Positions 40,216 through 41,373 of a stretch of 41,373 nt of DNA are shown here, in pieces. A model generated the notes under the pieces. That model worked only from the letters and a program-made list of their open reading frames with translations, was not told the origin of the DNA and made no database searches. Origin of the DNA: Pseudomonadota bacterium (lineage in GTDB: Bacteria > Pseudomonadota > Gammaproteobacteria > Steroidobacterales > Steroidobacteraceae). The number at the start of each line of letters is the position of its first letter. Positions within the stretch are counted from its first letter, which is position 1. The stretch is taken from NCBI GenBank assembly GCA_023391335.1, contig JAEWBG010000056.1, forward strand, positions 1-41,373, given 5' to 3'. Made by a program: the position numbers and the translations under genes.

Positions 40216-40454
40216 GTCTCCACGGACGACACGGAGAGCACGGAGGGAATCACCGAAAGAACTCCAGCAGGACGTTCTAAAACGCAGCATCTTCTAAAAC
40301 AGATCAGATCAGTCAGGGCGGCATCCTGCCCCATCGGCGCCCAGTCCGCGGAGTGTTGAAATATCGCTCTGCGCGTTTCGATGCAAACGTCGGCTGCGGA
40401 ATTCTTTATATTGTCCTTGAACCCTCCGTGATCTCCGTGTCGTCCGTGTGAGAC
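40216..40454. repeat. CACGGAG-type inverted-repeat element
   Basis: The arms at 40216-40247 and 40422-40454 are inverted copies with about 30 of 32 positions matching. Each has the words CACGGACGACACGGAGA and CACGGAGGG. The core is about 175 bases without a gene. The right arm ends 14 bases before the GTG start of the hydrolase gene, so the element forms its leader. The element and the terminator account for the gene-free interval 40103-40467. Confidence 0.85.
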
Positions 40455-40467
40455 CTTCTTCTTTGTC

Positions 40468-41337
40468 GTGAATCAGCCCAGCTACGCCGAACACTTCTTC
40501 CAATCGCGAGACGGCCTGAAGCTGTACTACCGCGACTACGCCGGTGCGCAGGACAAGCTGCCGGTGCTGTGTTTGCACGGGCTCACGCGCGACAGTCGCG
40601 ATTTTGATTTTCTCGCCCAGCGTTTGGCCCCGCAGCGGCGGCTGATCGTTCCGGATCAGCGCGGCCGAGGCCGCTCGCAGCACGATCGTCGCTGGTACAA
40701 CTACCAACCTGCGGTCTACATCGACGACATGTGGACGCTGCTGAATGAACTGAAACTCGCGCGCGTGATCATCATCGGCACGTCGCTGGGCGGTCTCATG
40801 GGGATTGCCATGGCGTCGCTGCGGCGGACGGCGATCGCTGCGTTGGTCCTCAACGACGTGGGTCCCGAGATCGATCCCGACGGGTTGGCACGCATTCGTT
40901 CTTACGTGGGGCGATTTCCCGAAGTGTGCACTTGGGAACAAGCGTCGCAACAGTTGCGCGAAATGTTCGCCACCGCGTTCCCCGACTTCGACGATGCGAG
41001 CTGGATGCAATTTGCCCGGCGCACCTTCGCCGAAGACGAAAACGGCTTACCCAGACCTTCTTCCGATCCGGCGATTGGCGATGCAATGCGCGCGATCCCC
41101 ATGCCGCCCGGTGCGACGCAAGCCATGTGGTTTGCATTCGCATCGCTGCGCGGAATGCCCATGCTCGCGTTCCGCGGGGAGCGGTCGGATCTATTGTCCG
41201 CGGCCACATTCGATCGTATGCAGCGCGAAGTGCCGGGCCTGATCAGAGTGACAGTGCCGAACCGCGGACATCCGCCGCAGTTGGACGAGCCGGTATGTGT
41301 TGAGGCGATAGAGGCGTTTCTTGCGGGGTGTGAGTAG
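40468..41337 (+). CDS. Alpha/beta hydrolase
   Basis: The 289-residue protein starts at GTG 40468. It has the canonical order: oxyanion loop LHGLTRDSRDF (36-46), DQRGRGRS, nucleophile elbow GTSLGG (Ser106), acid Asp241 (GERSDLL) and His268 (NRGHPP). There is no signal peptide, so it is cytoplasmic. Such enzymes hydrolyse esters, lactones or C-C bonds (the D-Q-R-G-x-G-x-S region is shared with haloperoxidase- and enol-lactonase-like members). The substrate is not readable. The upstream leader is the arm of a repeat element, and heptamers follow its stop. Confidence 0.9.
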   Translation: MNQPSYAEHFFQSRDGLKLYYRDYAGAQDKLPVLCLHGLTRDSRDFDFLAQRLAPQRRLIVPDQRGRGRSQHDRRWYNYQPAVYIDDMWTLLNELKLARVIIIGTSLGGLMGIAMASLRRTAIAALVLNDVGPEIDPDGLARIRSYVGRFPEVCTWEQASQQLREMFATAFPDFDDASWMQFARRTFAEDENGLPRPSSDPAIGDAMRAIPMPPGATQAMWFAFASLRGMPMLAFRGERSDLLSAATFDRMQREVPGLIRVTVPNRGHPPQLDEPVCVEAIEAFLAGCE

Positions 41338-41347
41338 GGAGGGAGCT

Positions 41348-41373
41348 GTGGATCGTGGATCGTGGATCGTGGA
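41348..41373. repeat. GTGGATC heptamer tract running off the window
   Basis: GTGGATC is repeated 3.7 times without error up to the window edge. It is probably the first arm of another phased-repeat element whose partner lies outside. Confidence 0.75.

Noticed and set aside
40309..41010. 233-codon frame antisense to the alpha/beta hydrolase
   Set aside because: It overlaps an inverted-repeat arm and a certain gene; composition is that of a shadow frame.

Overview
The window reads as a chromosomal segment of a free-living gammaproteobacterium, probably of the Xanthomonadales/Steroidobacterales type. Lineage hints are AmpD, RsmE, GreB, SpeA, an O-succinylhomoserine sulfhydrylase, an alkyltransferase-like protein with PWHRVI in place of PCHRV, and an MsrB whose spare cysteine sits where the Xanthomonas-type recycling cysteine does. 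This placement is inference; no rRNA or tRNA gene is present to confirm it. About 46 protein genes are supported, mostly short operons of housekeeping or accessory enzymes. No prophage or CRISPR array is seen. The only mobile-element sign is a truncated possible transposase at the left edge.

Layout. 0-1 kb: transposase fragment, then rsmE (-). 1.2-4.1 kb: ampD, a BtuF-like binding protein and a sodium:solute symporter, joined by GTGA overlaps. 4.2-5.6 kb: two unknown proteins and a single-domain response regulator. 5.6-6.5 kb: a small unknown and an ATL protein (-). 6.6-9.9 kb: VWA lipoprotein, ECF sigma factor and a putative cysteine-free anti-sigma factor. 9.9-11.3 kb: GAF histidine kinase (-). 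11.4-14.6 kb: a YqhA-like membrane protein, the trxA-msrB redox pair and an APC permease. 14.7-18.2 kb: a fused phosphatase/degenerate ADP-ribosylglycohydrolase, a zinc peptidase-like protein and a D-Ala-D-Ala-ligase-like ATP-grasp enzyme in one operon. 18.5-25.5 kb: methyltransferase, PhnB-like protein, secreted S9 peptidase, FIST sensor, metZ and a HAD phosphatase. 25.9-32.3 kb: two RRM proteins (one cut from its glycine tail by an amber codon), a conserved unknown pair, and a minus-strand operon of lipoprotein methyltransferase, secreted aspartoacylase-like enzyme, membrane protein, Nudix hydrolase and unknown. 33-41.3 kb: speA, sulfurtransferase, GST, homospermidine synthase, DUF1232-like protein, greB and an alpha/beta hydrolase.

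Functional links. trxA-msrB is a methionine-sulfoxide repair unit in which thioredoxin would recycle MsrB. speA and homospermidine synthase both belong to polyamine metabolism. The VWA-ECF-anti-sigma operon looks like an envelope signalling module. The phosphatase-ARH/peptidase/ATP-grasp operon could be a protein- or peptide-modification system, but its substrate is unknown.

Between the genes lies the most unusual layer. Many intergenic stretches hold elements built from oligonucleotides repeated every 7, 8 or 9 bases, usually with a complementary arm further along, so that they could fold into long hairpins. The repeated word differs from element to element, while the architecture stays the same. 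Two further intergenic arrays (about 32.93-33.04 kb and 39.09-39.26 kb) consist of tiny palindromes of varying sequence joined by a constant CTTCCT-like linker. Most of their loops are GNA or GNNA, which suggests selection on structure rather than on sequence.
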